A stretch of 64,000 nt of DNA, from positions 1 to 64,000 of the forward strand of contig JAEOSZ010000031.1 of assembly GCA_016840095.1 (NCBI GenBank), given 5' to 3'. Both the position numbers and the translations under genes were made by a program. Under the pieces are notes generated by a model that was not told where the DNA came from, did no database searches, and saw only the letters and a list, made by a program, of their open reading frames with translations. Shown one piece after another: positions 55,050 to 63,901 of this stretch. The first letter of the stretch is position 1; each line of letters begins with the position of its first letter. The DNA comes from Candidatus Heimdallarchaeota archaeon. GTDB lineage: Archaea > Asgardarchaeota > Heimdallarchaeia > Heimdallarchaeales > Heimdallarchaeaceae.

Positions 55050-55613
55050 TTAAATAAAACTCGCAAGAATTGTAGCTGCTGCGGGAATTAAAAAACTTAA
55101 TGTAATAAAGAGTATTTTTTTAGGCTGGTAGAACGGTTTCTTAAGATCAGCAAGTCTTGCTTCATCTTTCTTCATTGTAAAGATATTGAAGTAGAGTAAT
55201 GCAGCAAACATAACCAAAACAACTACAGTTACTATCAAAATCTTCCAAAAAGCTAATGATTTTTCAAAATAGACAATGGCAAAACCATAGACTGGAAGAA
55301 AACCTATATAAAAATACATAATTTGTAAAGCAAATTGTGCTGAAATAGTTTTTGTAGGTTCAAGTTTGACCATGAACATTGATATTTTGGCCGATAGAGA
55401 AACAGCTGCTATCACGAATACAGTTGATAATACAAGTAGTATTATTCCTAGAGCTCCCAGTCCTACATGTAAGATATGTTTTGCGAAACTATTTAGTATC
55501 AATGCTTGACTTCCCCCAAGAAAGCCAGCAAAAAAAATCGCACCTAATGGATTTAGAGTTTTTGGTTTCTTTACAACAGGTTTGGATAGTAGATCCTTTT
55601 CAGATAATGCCAC
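55050..55613 (-). CDS. Small integral membrane protein, unknown
   Basis: 187 residues with about five TM segments (roughly 22-42, 50-75, 85-110, 118-140, 165-187) and short charged loops. No family is recognised. It starts with GTG directly after the Nudix stop, so it is the second gene of that operon. Confidence 0.6.
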   Translation of the reverse strand: MALSEKDLLSKPVVKKPKTLNPLGAIFFAGFLGGSQALILNSFAKHILHVGLGALGIILLVLSTVFVIAAVSLSAKISMFMVKLEPTKTISAQFALQIMYFYIGFLPVYGFAIVYFEKSLAFWKILIVTVVVLVMFAALLYFNIFTMKKDEARLADLKKPFYQPKKILFITLSFLIPAAATILASFI

Positions 55614-56063
55614 TTAGTTCCCCTCTAGAGGTTCTTTTGCGAGTTCATTCTCACGTAAATACCTTTCTGCTGCTCTTATAACTTTTCTTGTGTTTTCAAA
55701 AGTTAATGTCTTTAATGCATCTTCATATGTACACCATAAGTAACCTACATGTTCTTTGGAGATGTGTACTTCAGTTACTGCCGATATTCCTATCAGATAA
55801 ACAACAGTCTTCTTAATTTTCTGGGAACCTCTTTTGAAGTAATATGTAATCTTATGTTGAAATTCTTCTAAAATAGAAATGTCTTTGATTCCTGTTTCCT
55901 CGTATGCTTCTCTTAATGCGGCTTGCATTATTGTTTCATTATTTTCAATTCTACCCTTTGTCAGTCCATACCTGTTTTCAGTGATTCTGCTTCGTCCATA
56001 GTTAAGCAGCAAATATCGGCCAGAATTATATATCACAATACCTGCAGAAGTTTCAAGTTGCAT
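55614..56063 (-). CDS. Nudix hydrolase
   Basis: 149 residues. The Nudix box is GRIENNETIMQAALREAYEETGI, close to Gx5Ex7REUxEExGU. The N terminus ETSAGIVIYNSGRYLLLNY fits MutT-like and Ap4A hydrolase-like enzymes. It removes oxidised or dinucleoside polyphosphates. Co-transcribed with the membrane protein that follows directly. Confidence 0.9.
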   Translation of the reverse strand: MQLETSAGIVIYNSGRYLLLNYGRSRITENRYGLTKGRIENNETIMQAALREAYEETGIKDISILEEFQHKITYYFKRGSQKIKKTVVYLIGISAVTEVHISKEHVGYLWCTYEDALKTLTFENTRKVIRAAERYLRENELAKEPLEGN

Positions 56064-56168
56064 ACAATCATCGACGTTTTTATTAAAGATTTACAATATT
56101 ATTATTAAGCTTATTGTATTCGTCCAACAAGGGATAATTTTATCAAGAATCAATTAGATAAGGAATCA

Positions 56169-57014
56169 ATGATACATCTCGTGGCCTTCATGGATATAGA
56201 GACAGGTTTAGGAAGAACTATCTATCAGGATAACACACTCAAAGTAAGCGAAATACTCATCTGGCCTATGATAAGCGCTCTGAATAACTTTGTTATTGAG
56301 TGTACAGCTAGTGAAAGAGGATTAGTAAATGCTGCTCTTGAAGACATCAAAATCTATTTGTACTCACCTTTAGGAGAATCTAATCCACTTAGAGTTGTCT
56401 TTTTCACTGATCTTTTTGATAATAACGAGTATTTAGAGAAAAAAGGACAAGCAATCTTTAGTGTTCTCTCACAGCATATCAGTTTTGAGACTTTTGAACC
56501 ACCTATCGATATGCTTGGTAAAGCAGTTGAAATAGCGAAGTATACTCAGATTTTTCCATCAGATTCTCTTGATTCCAATTTTCTTGACATCTTGAGAAAG
56601 AAATTGATTAACTTAGAAAGATCAGGTAGTATTTACGTTGCAGATTTATTTATTGGAGATATAGATCAAGGGAAGGTCTTCACTTTTCTAGAAAGTGCTG
56701 AACTACAGGAAAAAGACAGTGTGTTGCTATTCTCTGAATTACTAACTGCTTTTTCTATTGATAGCGAAATATTTGTCAAATCCTCATTATCTGAAAAAGA
56801 AATGGCTAGTTTGAAAAAACTTGAAATTCAAACTGAGAATCTGATTGAAGGATGGTTTTTAAAGCAATTATCTGACGTTGAAAGCGATTTTTGGTTAGTA
56901 GGGTATTTCTATTTTACTAAGCAAAAGGAAGAAGAAATTGTTCAGTATCTTAATTGGGCAGCAGAAGGAATTAAGGCACGCTTAGGTGATTTCAATCAGG
57001 GAAGACCTTTTTGA
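56169..57014 (+). CDS. Possible longin/roadblock-like protein
   Basis: 281 residues. Residues 1-110 alternate as two strands (IHLVAFMDIETGLGRTIYQD), a long helix (SEILIWPMISALNNFVIE), strands (IKIYLYSP, LRVVFFTDL) and a helix (YLEKKGQAIFSVLSQHI), which is the order of a longin-type fold. The rest is helical with an acidic and aromatic C-terminal ending. No catalytic motif. Longin and roadblock domains are common in Asgard genomes, but the assignment rests on secondary-structure reading alone. Confidence 0.4.
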   Translation: MIHLVAFMDIETGLGRTIYQDNTLKVSEILIWPMISALNNFVIECTASERGLVNAALEDIKIYLYSPLGESNPLRVVFFTDLFDNNEYLEKKGQAIFSVLSQHISFETFEPPIDMLGKAVEIAKYTQIFPSDSLDSNFLDILRKKLINLERSGSIYVADLFIGDIDQGKVFTFLESAELQEKDSVLLFSELLTAFSIDSEIFVKSSLSEKEMASLKKLEIQTENLIEGWFLKQLSDVESDFWLVGYFYFTKQKEEEIVQYLNWAAEGIKARLGDFNQGRPF

Positions 57015-57023
57015 TTGTTTCAA

Positions 57024-58532
57024 TCACTCTGCTTCTTCATTTACATCTTCTTCCTCTTCTTTCTGAACAGGAAACTTCCAAGCCATAAGAAGATTAAATG
57101 GAAAGAGGATCATACTGATTACAAAAACGGTTAAGAAATTAACTCGAGAGATGATAAGTCCAGCAAGGAAGGAAGTTGGAAACCAACCTACTTGATGCAA
57201 TCCTTGAACCATACCATAAGTTTCAGCTCTTCTTTTCTTATCAAAGTTTGTTAGTATAGACATTATTCCAGGCATCCAGAAAGCAACACTTGCACCTAAC
57301 CCTATCCAACCTATCATGATGATGTATAATCTGAATTGTGGAAGTGTAAAATAAGCAATTATATTTGCAGTAAAAAATAAACCTCCTGTAAGTTGGCTTA
57401 GTAGAAGAAGTTCACTTTTCTTCAATTTATCAGATATTTTAGTTACTGGAATGAAGAATAATAATGTACTTACATTGAAAATTAGTTGAAGTATCGCAAT
57501 GTTACCCTCATTGAAGTTATATTGAGTTACTAAACTTCCCCAAAAGATGCTTAAGCTTAACCCCCATGTTAATGCATCAAGTATAAAGAATACTATAGCA
57601 TAGGGAACTCCAGGATTCCGGAATATCTCTTTGAATAAATTGAGATTTGTTTCAATTTCATTATAATAGTTGTTTTTTTCAGATTGTTGTCTTCTTCTTA
57701 TGAAGTAATAGGGAATTGAAAGATAAAGAAGAATTGACTTAAACATCTGTAGGAACATCTGATATATAGCTTTGAGCGATTGAGTAAATTGTTTAAGGAA
57801 ACTAGAAGAAAAATCCTTGACTACATGTGATTCTTTCAATGCGAATAACTGATATAAAAACATGAAAATTCTAAGAGCAGCTAGGATGTAGAAATATACC
57901 CATAACTCTATTTTATCTGTTAATACTCGAATGACTAATGGACCTATTAAACCTGTAGCATAAAATGCTAAGCTAATTATACTAAAAGATGAAGCTGTTT
58001 TCTTTTTTTCTGCGCTTTCAGCTACTAATGCACTATTTGCAGGATCACCAAAACCAAAGGCAAGAGACGTACATGACAAACCAAGGAAAGCAACAGCTAA
58101 AGCATAGGTGATTGGAAAACTACTCGCTACGCCTTCAGATAGTGATACTAACTCTAAAGGAAATTTAGCTCCAAAAGAATAATACTGAAGAGGAAAAACA
58201 ACAGAAAGGAGTCCAGATGTTCCCAATAACACCATTGATATTGGTAGGAATATGAAACTACCTAGCATAACTCGTTTTCTACCTATTCTATCACTTATTT
58301 TTGAAGCAAAAATCATTGGTATGATTTGAACAACAGAAGCAACTGTCATGATCATTCCTAAAGTTTCTTCTGGCTTGACATGTTTTCCAGTTAATTCTAT
58401 TAATTCAACTAAGAATGGTTGGATGATTACATTATAAAACCCATAAATCAAGCCAGAAAAGAGGTTAGCTATTGCTAGAACACGTATGTTTACCTTTCTT
58501 GAAGGATGAAGCTTAACCTCATGAAATGCCAT
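57024..58532 (-). CDS. MFS transporter
   Basis: 502 residues with ~12 TM helices and a long charged loop in the middle (about 240-290). ASKISDRIGRKRVMLGSFIF is the inter-TM2/3 motif A and VTKISDKLKKSELLLLSQL its C-half counterpart. Acidic C terminus. The substrate cannot be assigned. ATG 58532 is divergent from the LarA-like gene. Confidence 0.85.
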   Translation of the reverse strand: MAFHEVKLHPSRKVNIRVLAIANLFSGLIYGFYNVIIQPFLVELIELTGKHVKPEETLGMIMTVASVVQIIPMIFASKISDRIGRKRVMLGSFIFLPISMVLLGTSGLLSVVFPLQYYSFGAKFPLELVSLSEGVASSFPITYALAVAFLGLSCTSLAFGFGDPANSALVAESAEKKKTASSFSIISLAFYATGLIGPLVIRVLTDKIELWVYFYILAALRIFMFLYQLFALKESHVVKDFSSSFLKQFTQSLKAIYQMFLQMFKSILLYLSIPYYFIRRRQQSEKNNYYNEIETNLNLFKEIFRNPGVPYAIVFFILDALTWGLSLSIFWGSLVTQYNFNEGNIAILQLIFNVSTLLFFIPVTKISDKLKKSELLLLSQLTGGLFFTANIIAYFTLPQFRLYIIMIGWIGLGASVAFWMPGIMSILTNFDKKRRAETYGMVQGLHQVGWFPTSFLAGLIISRVNFLTVFVISMILFPFNLLMAWKFPVQKEEEEDVNEEAE

Positions 58533-58600
58533 ATTTCTTGAGTAGATGAAGCAATTAAAAATTAATTGGTGTAATCCAGTTTTTTGTCCAAAGGATATAT

Positions 58601-58610
58601 TTTATATACA
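58601..58610 (+). promoter_or_regulatory. TATA box of the LarA-like gene
   Basis: TTTATATACA is centred 25 bases before the ATG at 58630, marking a leaderless start and excluding the upstream ATG at 58546. Confidence 0.6.
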
Positions 58611-58629
58611 CTTTAAGTGTGAGAAGCTT

Positions 58630-60012
58630 ATGACAGAATATTTGGATACACCAATATCTTGGGGTTCAGAGATATTGAATCACTTTGTACCAATTGAGTA
58701 CAAAGATCAAACAAAATTCTTACATCCTCCTGAATTTTCCAAGCAACCAATGTTCGAGGGAACAGTCAAGGAAGCTTTAATGAGAAAGCTAGATGACCCA
58801 ATTGGTTATAATCTCACTTTTGATGAATTAGTCAAAGAAAAATACGAAAGCGGAAAACCAATCGTATTCGTTATTGATGATTACACTAGGCCTAATATTC
58901 ATACAAAGATTATCCTGCCAATGATGATTGAAAAGATTTTATCATTAGACGTTGCAGAAGATGATTTTAGAATTCTAATCGCAACTGGAACACATAGACA
59001 ACCTAAGGAAGAAGAATATCCAAAAATGGTTGGAGATCAAGTCTATGAAAAATACAGATCACAGATTGTATCACATGATTGTGATGTAGAAGGTGTTTAC
59101 GTTGGTGAAAGTGATGCAGGAACTCCTATGGAATTTGATAAATTGGCTTTTGAAGCATCAATTCTAGTTCCTATTACTGATAGTGAACTTCATTACTTCG
59201 CTGGTGTTGCTGGAACAATCAAAGAGATGTGTCCAGGAATTGCTAGTAGAAAAACAGTTCGACAAAATCATCCAAAAATGTTTAACAGAGAATTAGGATT
59301 TGATCCTGGCTGTAAATTGGGTGGAACAAAAGAAAACCCAGTAATTACAGATATTAAAAATATGGTAAATATACTAAAAACTAAAGTTTCAATTTTTGGA
59401 ATAGATACAATTGTTACTGAAGGAGAAATAGTCCATATTAGCACTGGTGATTTAGTAGAATTACATGATGAAGCAAAGAGACATATTGTTGAAATGAGAA
59501 CAGTAAGGCTTCCTAAGGCTGCAGGAATTGTAGTTAGTGGAATGCAAAGCTGGGGTATCAATCTATACCAAGCTGGTAAAGGCATTCACGCTGCTTGGAA
59601 TGCAACTAAACAAGACGGGAAAGGTATAATTATTGCAGTTGCACCACTTCCAGATGGTGTTGGCAATGCTAATTATGAACAAGTTATGAAAGAAACTGGT
59701 GACATGCCTCTTCAAGAAGGACTTGAATACATCCTTGATAATTACTGTACTACTGAGACTTTCAAAATTGGAAATCAGAAGCCTGTAGATACAATGAGAA
59801 TTGTTAAAACTATTGGTAAAGGAAATCTGAAGATGATTTCTGACTGGGATGCTGAACAATTAACAAAATATTACAGAGTTACACCAATAAAACAACCTGA
59901 TGAATCTCCTGTAGACGCACTTCGAAAAGAAATCAAATCATATATGGCAGATAATCCAGATGAACTAATTTACATAATGGATGATCCTGGCTTATACGTA
60001 ATAATTGAATAG
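58630..60012 (+). CDS. LarA-like lactate racemase family protein
   Basis: 460 residues. The LarA N-terminal domain shows VFVIDDYTRPNIHTK, LIATGTHRQPKEEE (His), ELHYFAGVAGTIKEMCPG (His, Lys) and QNHPKM (His), so all four positions that bind or position the nickel-pincer cofactor in LarA are recognisable, although GGRK is GTIK. LarA interconverts lactate enantiomers or related 2-hydroxy acids. The cofactor enzymes LarB/C/E are not in view. ATG 58630 fits the TATA box. Confidence 0.86.
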   Translation: MTEYLDTPISWGSEILNHFVPIEYKDQTKFLHPPEFSKQPMFEGTVKEALMRKLDDPIGYNLTFDELVKEKYESGKPIVFVIDDYTRPNIHTKIILPMMIEKILSLDVAEDDFRILIATGTHRQPKEEEYPKMVGDQVYEKYRSQIVSHDCDVEGVYVGESDAGTPMEFDKLAFEASILVPITDSELHYFAGVAGTIKEMCPGIASRKTVRQNHPKMFNRELGFDPGCKLGGTKENPVITDIKNMVNILKTKVSIFGIDTIVTEGEIVHISTGDLVELHDEAKRHIVEMRTVRLPKAAGIVVSGMQSWGINLYQAGKGIHAAWNATKQDGKGIIIAVAPLPDGVGNANYEQVMKETGDMPLQEGLEYILDNYCTTETFKIGNQKPVDTMRIVKTIGKGNLKMISDWDAEQLTKYYRVTPIKQPDESPVDALRKEIKSYMADNPDELIYIMDDPGLYVIIE

Positions 60013-60017
60013 ATTTC

Positions 60018-60275
60018 TTACAATTCAAGGGCTTCTTCAGGCCACATTTTTTCTTCTACTTCATTATTACATTTCATACACAGATTCTTCTTTTGAATAA
60101 TCCCATCTTTATCTGTTGTAAAATTTTGAATTAAACCACGATCACAGAGAATGTCTGATTTACAATCAGAACAATAAAAATATCTTCCTTTTTGTTTGGG
60201 TGACCACAAATATTTGCTGCAGGAGGCACATCTATCTCTGAAGTCACACTTTAAGTGCTGAGCAATGATTGTCAT
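60018..60275 (-). CDS. Cys-rich zinc-binding protein
   Basis: 85 residues. Four Cys pairs or near-pairs: CDFRDRCASC, CSDCKSDILC and CMKC, so two zinc sites are likely. No family is named. The stop overlaps nothing, but the start overlaps the stop of the next gene, so the two small zinc proteins form an operon. Confidence 0.6.
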   Translation of the reverse strand: MTIIAQHLKCDFRDRCASCSKYLWSPKQKGRYFYCSDCKSDILCDRGLIQNFTTDKDGIIQKKNLCMKCNNEVEEKMWPEEALEL

Positions 60276-60502
60276 TACTTTTCCTCCTTCTTTAGATACC
60301 AGTCATGGTATGCTCTTTTTCGATCTCGTTCCTTCTTTTCAGTTTCTTCAGTGGATTCTCCAATGACTTTTTTCTGCTCCGCTCGAACTTCAGTTTTAAC
60401 TCTATCGAGCTCTCCTCTCCTGAACGAAAGACCACAATCTAAACAAACCATAAAAGGAGCCTTATATTTCACTTCACCGCCACAATCTGGGCATCTTGCC
60501 AT
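60275..60502 (-). CDS. Small zinc-ribbon protein
   Basis: 75 residues. MARCPDCGGEVKYKAPF with CLDCG (about 20-23) makes one zinc ribbon; the rest is a charged helix ending DWYLKKEEK. First gene of the two-gene zinc-protein operon; start ATG 60502. Confidence 0.62.
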   Translation of the reverse strand: MARCPDCGGEVKYKAPFMVCLDCGLSFRRGELDRVKTEVRAEQKKVIGESTEETEKKERDRKRAYHDWYLKKEEK

Positions 60503-60603
60503 AAATACACCTTCTGTTAATGATTAATAAGTGATTGTATTTTAAAAGTTAGTCTATTGTGTCAAATAAGTGATTTTAGGTTAAAGAGAAGTCAAGAAGT
60601 TCT

Positions 60604-60677
60604 TGGTGCACGCACCGGGATTCGAACCCGGGTTGGAGGCGTGGGAGGCCTCAGTCCTACCACTAGACTATGCGTGC
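60604..60677 (-). tRNA. tRNA-Gly(CCC)
   Basis: The minus strand gives acceptor GCACGCA/TGCGTGC, D arm GTCT-AGTGGTA-GGAC, anticodon arm GAGGC-CTCCCAC-GCCTC with anticodon CCC, and T arm CCGGG-TTCGAAT-CCCGG. The discriminator A and encoded CCA are at 60604-60607. No intron is seen. Body 60607-60677. Confidence 0.95.
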
Positions 60678-60744
60678 TGAGTTATACGAAGGTTAATTTT
60701 CCAATTTTTATCTCTTTCTTTACATTCTAATCATGTCTTTGAAA

Positions 60745-61932
60745 TTACACATCTAAAATTGATGAAAGTGTTTCTAAGAAGATTAGTATCTCCTCTTCAG
60801 TGTTGTATATATGAGTAGAAACTCTAGCTATATCGTTGTATTTCAGTTCATACATATACAAATGGGAACACAAAGCTCCACTTCTAATCTGTATACTTCT
60901 AATATCATCTAAAACAAGAGCTAAGTCATGAGCTTCAATCTTGTCACACCCGAAGGAAAGTATTGGTCCATACTCAACCCCTTCTATTTCATTGATTTCT
61001 ATGGAAGAGATATCTTTTAGATTCTTCCTTAATTCTTCATGTAACTTTTTCTCATGATCTTGAATCTTAGACAAACCAAAGTTTGACAATATTTCAAGAC
61101 TATTAACCATAGCATCAATATTAGCTACATTGACTAAACCTGTTTCAAATTTGGAACCTGAGGAATTTAGAAAATATGAATATTCTTCAAGTGCTATAAT
61201 TGAACCTCCTCCTACAATCAGAGGATCCATTGATTCATAGATCTCTTCACAAGTAATCTGAAACGCGGTCCCTAAGGGACCTAAAGCACCTATACAACCT
61301 GATGAAACAACAATATCTGGTTGAATAACATCAAAATTAGTAACTTCATGACCAACTGAATAACTGATATCAAGGATGAATGTAGCATTAACTTCTTTAC
61401 AGATTTGTGCTATTTTACCCCAATCTCTCTTCACTCCATTAGTAGCGGTTAAAGAAGAAAGGAGAACAACGTCCTTAGATGTTTGAATCTTTTCACTTAA
61501 TTTCTCAATTATATTCATTTCATCTTCTAAATTAAGATAATCTATATTTGTACCAAAAGAATTGTTTACTCGAATTGCAGGTGCAAGCACAGAGTGCTCT
61601 TCTAGAATACTTGTTGTTATTCTTCTTTCCTTAATATTGGGAATTGAGTGAAAAACATTTGTTAGAAGTGTTTCTCTTGTAGGAAAAAATGAAATCTGAT
61701 TAGGAGATATTTTGAAAATATCAGCAAGAGATTTTCTATTCTTATTCAAAAGTTGATTACTTGCAGATATTTCACTATGGATTCCTCTAACTGGAACTCC
61801 TCCAGTGGAAGCATAATAATCGATCATCTTCTTAATGGAAGAGACTGGAAGTTTTCCTACTGTTGCAGAATCTAAGTAAATTTGTTCTTGTTTTAGGTTG
61901 AATTCAATTCCGAATCTTGTAGAAGTTGTCAT
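60745..61932 (-). CDS. Cysteine-desulfurase-like protein without PLP lysine (1)
   Basis: 395 residues of class V aminotransferase (SufS/CsdA-like) sequence. Conserved positions kept: EEHS (His113), FILDIS (Asp188), YSVGH (His195) and RSGALCSH (Arg350, Cys355). Where the Schiff-base lysine stands (SGHK before GPxG) this reads SSGCIGALGPLG, with Gly215 at the lysine position; no Lys lies nearby. It is 395 residues from MTTSTRFGIEF, which aligns end to end with the paralogue at 63312, so ATG 61932 was chosen over 61941. TATA-like at about 61958-61966. Confidence 0.85.
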   Translation of the reverse strand: MTTSTRFGIEFNLKQEQIYLDSATVGKLPVSSIKKMIDYYASTGGVPVRGIHSEISASNQLLNKNRKSLADIFKISPNQISFFPTRETLLTNVFHSIPNIKERRITTSILEEHSVLAPAIRVNNSFGTNIDYLNLEDEMNIIEKLSEKIQTSKDVVLLSSLTATNGVKRDWGKIAQICKEVNATFILDISYSVGHEVTNFDVIQPDIVVSSGCIGALGPLGTAFQITCEEIYESMDPLIVGGGSIIALEEYSYFLNSSGSKFETGLVNVANIDAMVNSLEILSNFGLSKIQDHEKKLHEELRKNLKDISSIEINEIEGVEYGPILSFGCDKIEAHDLALVLDDIRSIQIRSGALCSHLYMYELKYNDIARVSTHIYNTEEEILIFLETLSSILDV

Positions 61933-62013
61933 AAATCCCATTTGTTTTACAATAAGGAGATATTAAAATTTTCCTTGTTCAGAAATCAAAAGGTTTGAAT
62001 AGTATTGAAATAA

Positions 62014-62100
62014 ATGTACATTAGGGAAAATCTAGAGGATGATCGTAAGGCATTTGGTAAAGCATTTGGTAAAGCATTTGCTAGGCCAGAAAGAAGCTAA
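62014..62100 (+). CDS. Possible 28-residue microprotein with KAFG repeats
   Basis: ATG 62014 to TAA 62098-62100. The middle is a cationic amphipathic run, KAFGKAFGKAFARP, encoded by three 12-bp repeats (62047-62082). It sits on the opposite strand between the two paralogous desulfurase-like genes. No SD is obvious; a distant TATA-like run lies at about 61958-61966. It may be a real peptide or chance. Confidence 0.3.
   Translation: MYIRENLEDDRKAFGKAFGKAFARPERS
62047..62082 (+). repeat. Three tandem 12-bp repeats (AARGCATTTGST)
   Basis: Units AAGGCATTTGGT, AAAGCATTTGGT and AAAGCATTTGCT at 62047, 62059 and 62071, differing by one or two bases. The 12-base period keeps one reading frame, giving the KAFG repeat of the small ORF. 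Confidence 0.7.
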
Positions 62101-62121
62101 GGTGACCTATGATTTTCTCTC

Positions 62122-63312
62122 TCATATTTCTGACATTATTGAATCAAGAGTTTCTAAAACAGTATTAATGTCATTTTCTGTGTTATACAAGTGAGTAGAT
62201 ATCTGTACTAAAGATTCTTTCTTTATTTCATCCATAAAGAGGTGTGAACATAACGCACCACTTCTAACATATATATTTGATAAATCTTCAAGAATTATTG
62301 CAATATCATGAGAATCAATTTCGTCACTGAAGAAGGATAAAATGGGTCCAAACTCAAGTCCTTCTTTTTCAATAATCTCTATATTCTTAATCTCTTTTAG
62401 ACCATCATAGAGAATCTTTCTTAAATTTTGTTCATGTTTTTTTATTTTTTCGAATCCAACATTTGATAGCAATTGTAAACTATTGGCTAAACCTGAAATT
62501 GCTGCAAAATTAAGAGAACCTGGTTCAAATTTATAAGGTGAAGATGACAGTTTGTAATCTGATTTATTAACTGAAACTACTGCTCCTCCGCCAATCAATA
62601 TAGGATGGAGATTATTGTTAGTTTTATCATTAACAATTTGGAATGATGCCCCATAAGGACCAAGCGCTCCGATATTCCCTGATGAAATCGTAATGTTAGG
62701 AGAAACATCACTAAAATCATAGTTTGTATGACCTATACTATTGGATAAATCCAAAACAAAGAACAATCCATTGTCTTCAGCAAGTTTAGTAATGGCTCTC
62801 CAATCTCGTAGAACACCTATACCTAAGGTTAATGAAGAAAGAACTATTGCCTTTGTTTTAGGGTTTATTCTTTCTTGTAGAGAAGCTACCAAATCAACTT
62901 CATCTTCAATTCCAGTGAAAATGATTTTGGATCCGAAATATTTGTTTACATTCAATAATGGAGTTATCACAGAATGATCATCTAGTGAACTCGAAATGAT
63001 TTCATCATCGCTCTCAAAACGTTGAGAAAATAGAGTATTAATCATTGCAGTTTCTCTGGATGGAAGAAAAGATATTTGAGAATTTTCAACAAAAAATATT
63101 TTACTAATTATAGAACGAGATTGTTCCAGAGAGCGACTGGCATAAAGTGCTATTTTATGAGTACCTCTATTAATACCTCCACCATGTTTAGAGTAAAAAT
63201 CACTCATTGCTTTAACAGAGGATTGTGGAAGCTTACCAGCAGTTGCTGAATCTAGATAGATTTCATTCTCTTCAATGATAAAATCTATGCCAAAGTGGTT
63301 TTTGACAGTCAT
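62122..63312 (-). CDS. Cysteine-desulfurase-like protein without PLP lysine (2)
   Basis: 396 residues, aligning residue for residue with the paralogue at 61932. DDHS (His113), FVLDLS (Asp188), NSIGH (His195) and RSGALCSH (Arg350, Cys355) are kept. The lysine position is Gly215 again (SSGNIGALGPYG). ATG 63312 was chosen because it matches the paralogue and lies after a TATA box (about 63342-63350); the upstream ATG at 63348 lies inside it. The two genes are a tandem duplication that keeps the same lesion. Confidence 0.86.
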   Translation of the reverse strand: MTVKNHFGIDFIIEENEIYLDSATAGKLPQSSVKAMSDFYSKHGGGINRGTHKIALYASRSLEQSRSIISKIFFVENSQISFLPSRETAMINTLFSQRFESDDEIISSSLDDHSVITPLLNVNKYFGSKIIFTGIEDEVDLVASLQERINPKTKAIVLSSLTLGIGVLRDWRAITKLAEDNGLFFVLDLSNSIGHTNYDFSDVSPNITISSGNIGALGPYGASFQIVNDKTNNNLHPILIGGGAVVSVNKSDYKLSSSPYKFEPGSLNFAAISGLANSLQLLSNVGFEKIKKHEQNLRKILYDGLKEIKNIEIIEKEGLEFGPILSFFSDEIDSHDIAIILEDLSNIYVRSGALCSHLFMDEIKKESLVQISTHLYNTENDINTVLETLDSIMSEI

Positions 63313-63368
63313 TGACGATAGTGATAAAAATAAGATTGATTTAAACATTTGTTTCAGAACACCATTTT

Positions 63369-63377
63369 TTTATATAT
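63369..63377 (+). promoter_or_regulatory. TATA box of the gene at 63398
   Basis: TTTATATAT is centred 25 bases before the ATG at 63398, so the message is leaderless and an upstream in-frame ATG at 63275 is excluded. Confidence 0.55.
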
Positions 63378-63397
63378 CTTCAAAATTTCAAGCATGC

Positions 63398-63853
63398 ATG
63401 GACAATAATCTAGGTAAGTTAGAAGAAAACATAGAGAAGGAAATTAGGGCATATATTAGTAATTTCAACGAAATATTGGACAATTTAACAAGCTTATCTA
63501 GCAGTATCATCAATAATAAATTCTGGAAATTACGATCTGATTTAGAGTTACTTATAATCGAGATGAAATTATATCTAAAGAAGGAAGATCTAACCGAAAG
63601 ATGGCAAGCTTCTTTTAAAAATGAACTTAAAGGAACGTCCTCTAGAAGTAAAGCTGGGATTATACTAAAGGAGTATAGGGTGAGTGTTGAAGATTCTATT
63701 AGTGTTTTCAAGAAAAAACCTGAGACAACTTATAAATATCTTTGGAAATTAAAAGAAACTATTTCCTCAGTGCTATCAGCATTTCCTGTTGAGAGAATAG
63801 AATTGTTTTATGGTGAGAAAAAACAGGTTTCAGAAGATGTGTTCGAAATCTAG
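63398..63853 (+). CDS. Helical protein, unknown
   Basis: 151 residues, all helical and highly charged, with heptad-like stretches such as KLEENIEKEIRAYISNFNEI and SIINNKFWKLRSDLELLII. Likely a coiled-coil or helical bundle; no family is recognised. ATG 63398 follows TTTATATAT at 63369-63377 by the leaderless distance. Confidence 0.5.
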   Translation: MDNNLGKLEENIEKEIRAYISNFNEILDNLTSLSSSIINNKFWKLRSDLELLIIEMKLYLKKEDLTERWQASFKNELKGTSSRSKAGIILKEYRVSVEDSISVFKKKPETTYKYLWKLKETISSVLSAFPVERIELFYGEKKQVSEDVFEI

Positions 63854-63901
63854 TTACACCTAACACTAAATATAAATTGGACCAACACTCTGAATACTTG
63901 T

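Noticed and set aside
55379..55681. 100-codon plus-strand ORF
   Set aside because: Antisense to the membrane protein and Nudix operon and lacking any family signal.
58546..58629. Upstream extension of the LarA-like gene to 58546
   Set aside because: A TATA box at 58601-58610 puts the start site at the ATG at 58630; the extension does not match the family.
63275..63397. Upstream extension of the gene at 63398 (start at 63275)
   Set aside because: It would run over the divergent promoters and a TATA box that fits leaderless initiation at 63398.
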